A stretch of 7,709 nt of DNA from NCBI GenBank assembly GCA_022424805.1, contig JAKMGR010000110.1, forward strand, positions 1 to 7,709, in the 5' to 3' direction. Of the stretch, positions 5,565 to 7,709 are shown piece by piece. The DNA is from Verrucomicrobiales bacterium (GTDB lineage Bacteria; Verrucomicrobiota; Verrucomicrobiia; Verrucomicrobiales; DEV007). The notes beneath the pieces are model-generated. The model worked only from the letters and a program-made list of their open reading frames with translations. It did no database searches and was not told where the DNA came from. Every line of letters begins with the position of its first letter. Within the stretch, counting starts at the first letter, position 1. A program made the translations under genes and the position numbers.

Positions 5565-7709
5565 TTAGATATCCAAATCTAGCACCCAGTCGAGGACTGA
5601 CTCAAGCCATTCCTCCTCATTGTCTCCGATTAAACGGGGAAACTTACCATTTATTTGGATGAATTTCCCGTTTTTCATCAGCTTCAGCTTTCCATCGCGG
5701 ATTTCAGCGGAGCTACAGCCGTGCAATCCGGCCCGAATTTTGACCTCTGTTGCGGTCAAAAGATGCTCGACCGGGGCGGGAAGGCGCCCAAATCGATCCG
5801 CCCAGTTTTCACGGAGTGTCTCGAGATCCTCGATGCGGCTTGCCTCGGCCAGTTCACGATATGCAGTAATGCGAAGCTTCGCTTCCGGCATGTAATCAGC
5901 AGGAATGAAGGCCGGTAGACTTCCGGATGGATCCTTGAGGAAATGAGATTCGTTCGTGCAGAGAAAATCAGCGTGGAAGGAAAGGTCAATTCGATCTGCT
6001 GAAGGTTCCCCCTTTAGCTTGGAGACCGACTGCTTTAGAAGCTGACAGTATAGATCGAACCCAATCGCCGCGATGTGCCCGCTTTGCTGCGTGCCAAGGA
6101 GATTGCCGGCACCCCGGATTTCGAGATCGCGCATTGCGATTTTAAAACCGGCCCCGAGCGAAGAATACTGCTTAATCGCATTGATACGCTTCCGCGCGTC
6201 GCCCACCGTAAGCATATCCGGCGGCAGCATAAGATAGGCATAGGCCCGCCGGTCTGCCCGTCCGACCCGGCCACGGATCTGGTAAAGGTCGGCAAGGCCA
6301 AAACGATCGGCACGGTCGATGATGATAGTATTTGCGTTAGGGATATCCACACCGCTCTCAATGATGGTCGTGCAGACGAGGACATCGAACTCGCCCCGCA
6401 CGAATCGGTTCATGACATCCTCCAATTCGTCGTCGCCCATCTGTCCATGGCCGACCTCGACTCGGGATCCCGGGACCAGGTCCTCGATGCGGCGTTTCAT
6501 TCCCCGGATCGTTTTCACCCGATTGTGAAGAAAGAAAACCTGTCCCTGCCGCGCGAGTTCTTTCTCGACTGCCGATCGAATGATGCGCTCATCGTAGGGG
6601 CAGATCGTCGTTGCGACAGGTCGTCGGTTTGGCGGCGGAGTGTCGATTACCGACATCTCTCGGACCCCCATCATTGAGAGGTATAGGGTTCTCGGAATCG
6701 GTGTTGCCGAAAGAGTGAGCACGTCGACGAATCGCCAAAGCTCTTTGAATCGCTCTTTATGTGTCACCCCGAACCTTTGCTCTTCATCGACGACAACGAG
6801 GCCGAGATCTTTGAAGGCAACATCCTTGGAAATGATCCGATGAGTTCCAATGACGATATCGACCGAGCCGTCAGCCATGCGTTTCAGCGTCTCGCGTTGT
6901 TGCGCTGTGGTTCGATAGCGGCTCAGGACTTCGATCTTCACCGGAAAGTCCGACATTCTCTCCCGGAAATTCTGATAGTGCTGATCAGCGAGAACTGTGG
7001 TTGGAACAAGAATCGCGACCTGCTTCCCCGACATCACCGCTTTAAAAGCAGCTCGGATCGCCACCTCGGTTTTTCCAAACCCGACATCGCCACAGATGAG
7101 ACGATCCATTGGTTTGGCACGCTCCATGTCTTCCTTCGTCTCCTGGATCGAGCGCAACTGGTCTGGGGTCTCTTTGTAGATGAACGCATTCTCAAACTCC
7201 CACTGCCACTTGTTGTCAGCAGGATGGGGAAACCCTTTGTGTGCCTCCCGCTCCGCCTGGATTGACAGCAACCGCGCTGCGTAATCCATGATCGAATTTT
7301 CCGCATCGCGGCGGAGACGTGACCATCGCTTGTCACCCAGTCGGGAAAGTTTCGGCGCTTTTTTCCCAGTTCCGATATAGCGGGAGACGAGGTGAGCCTG
7401 ATCAAGTGGAACGAAAAGCCGAGCCTGATCGTCGTATTCGATTTCGAGAACTTCCTCTTCTCCGTCTACGGTTTCTTTCGCTTTGATCCCGCGGAATTTT
7501 CCGATCCCGTAGTCGATGTGAACGACGAGGTCTCCGTATCCATACTCTCTCAAGCTGCTGACCTGCTGGCTGGCTTGGCGTTCGCGGGCGAGTCGGTAGC
7601 GGCGGTGGCCGCGCTGGTTTTGGTAGCGACCAAAAATCTCCGCGTCGCTGAGCACGGCAATCTTCGCTTCTGGAATTGTGAAGCCACGACTGAGCGACCC
7701 GAACATGGG
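5565..7709 (-). CDS. mfd: Transcription-repair coupling factor Mfd (TRCF), N-terminal part missing
   Basis: Mfd is a DNA translocase that pushes or removes RNA polymerase stalled at lesions and recruits UvrA. The frame is open to the window edge: a CCC codon precedes the apparent ATG at 7704-7706, so that Met is internal. The 713+ residues seen are the C-terminal two thirds of a protein usually about 1100-1200 long; the UvrB-like modules that bind UvrA lie outside. Numbering from that Met: LSRGFTIPEAKIAVLSDAEI (5-24) is the end of the N-terminal part. YGDLVVHIDYGIGKFRG (57-73) is the CarD-like RNA polymerase interaction domain. Helicase motifs follow: Walker A GDVGFGKT (206-213), DEEQ (307-310), LTLSATPIPRT (330-340) and motif VI QIRGRVGR (476-483). 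LEIRGAGNLLGTQQSGH (528-544) lies in the translocation region. The C-terminal regulatory domain shows AYRELAEA (615-622) and DRFGRLP (637-643). All key ATPase residues are intact. It is the first visible gene of the minus-strand array. Confidence 0.97.
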   Translation of the reverse strand, partial: PMFGSLSRGFTIPEAKIAVLSDAEIFGRYQNQRGHRRYRLARERQASQQVSSLREYGYGDLVVHIDYGIGKFRGIKAKETVDGEEEVLEIEYDDQARLFVPLDQAHLVSRYIGTGKKAPKLSRLGDKRWSRLRRDAENSIMDYAARLLSIQAEREAHKGFPHPADNKWQWEFENAFIYKETPDQLRSIQETKEDMERAKPMDRLICGDVGFGKTEVAIRAAFKAVMSGKQVAILVPTTVLADQHYQNFRERMSDFPVKIEVLSRYRTTAQQRETLKRMADGSVDIVIGTHRIISKDVAFKDLGLVVVDEEQRFGVTHKERFKELWRFVDVLTLSATPIPRTLYLSMMGVREMSVIDTPPPNRRPVATTICPYDERIIRSAVEKELARQGQVFFLHNRVKTIRGMKRRIEDLVPGSRVEVGHGQMGDDELEDVMNRFVRGEFDVLVCTTIIESGVDIPNANTIIIDRADRFGLADLYQIRGRVGRADRRAYAYLMLPPDMLTVGDARKRINAIKQYSSLGAGFKIAMRDLEIRGAGNLLGTQQSGHIAAIGFDLYCQLLKQSVSKLKGEPSADRIDLSFHADFLCTNESHFLKDPSGSLPAFIPADYMPEAKLRITAYRELAEASRIEDLETLRENWADRFGRLPAPVEHLLTATEVKIRAGLHGCSSAEIRDGKLKLMKNGKFIQINGKFPRLIGDNEEEWLESVLDWVLDLDI

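Noticed and set aside
6075..6677. 200-codon + strand open frame opposite mfd
   Set aside because: It is antisense to the conserved helicase motifs of mfd and has no recognisable domain of its own.
7704..7706. ATG as the real start of mfd
   Set aside because: The frame stays open to the window edge and the CarD-like domain begins only about 57 residues later; Mfd needs some 400 more N-terminal residues, so this Met is internal.

Overview
The window holds six protein-coding genes and almost no non-coding DNA. One gene, the 3' part of ispH, is on the + strand at the left end. The other five are on the - strand and run from right to left in one compact array: mfd (5' end outside the window), a secreted parvulin-type peptidyl-prolyl isomerase/SurA-like chaperone, ruvC, a four-helix membrane protein of the DUF2868 type, and a GTPase-like protein of the DUF3482 type. 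Gaps inside the array are 42, 63, 2 and 0 bases, so it reads as a single transcription unit. ispH converges on its 3' end across 16 bases.

The organism looks like a Gram-negative (diderm) bacterium: it encodes a SurA-like protein with a signal peptide and a housekeeping Mfd and RuvC. The IspH is of the long plant/cyanobacterial type rather than the short Escherichia coli type. None of the four gene starts visible inside the window has a convincing Shine-Dalgarno sequence. Together these point away from ordinary enterobacteria or Firmicutes. My best guess is a Verrucomicrobiota/PVC-group or similar marine-type lineage, but this is recall of family distributions, not proof.

Functionally the array combines transcription-coupled repair (Mfd moves stalled RNA polymerase off lesions), Holliday-junction resolution (RuvC), envelope protein folding (PpiC/SurA-like), and a DUF2868-DUF3482 membrane protein/GTPase pair with no established role that I know of. 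The last three genes are packed so tightly (ruvC, 2 bases, DUF2868, 0 bases, DUF3482) that their translation is probably coupled.

The most interesting point is the GTPase-like protein. Its P-loop has lost the invariant lysine (Thr at residue 22) and the first glycine (Ser at residue 16), and its G4 motif is NQAG instead of NKxD, while the DTPG switch II motif and the glycine-rich membrane segment remain. It may be a pseudo-GTPase or a nucleotide-independent partner of the membrane protein. No RNA genes, CRISPR arrays, insertion sequences or other mobile elements were seen, and no stretch longer than 63 bases lacks a gene.
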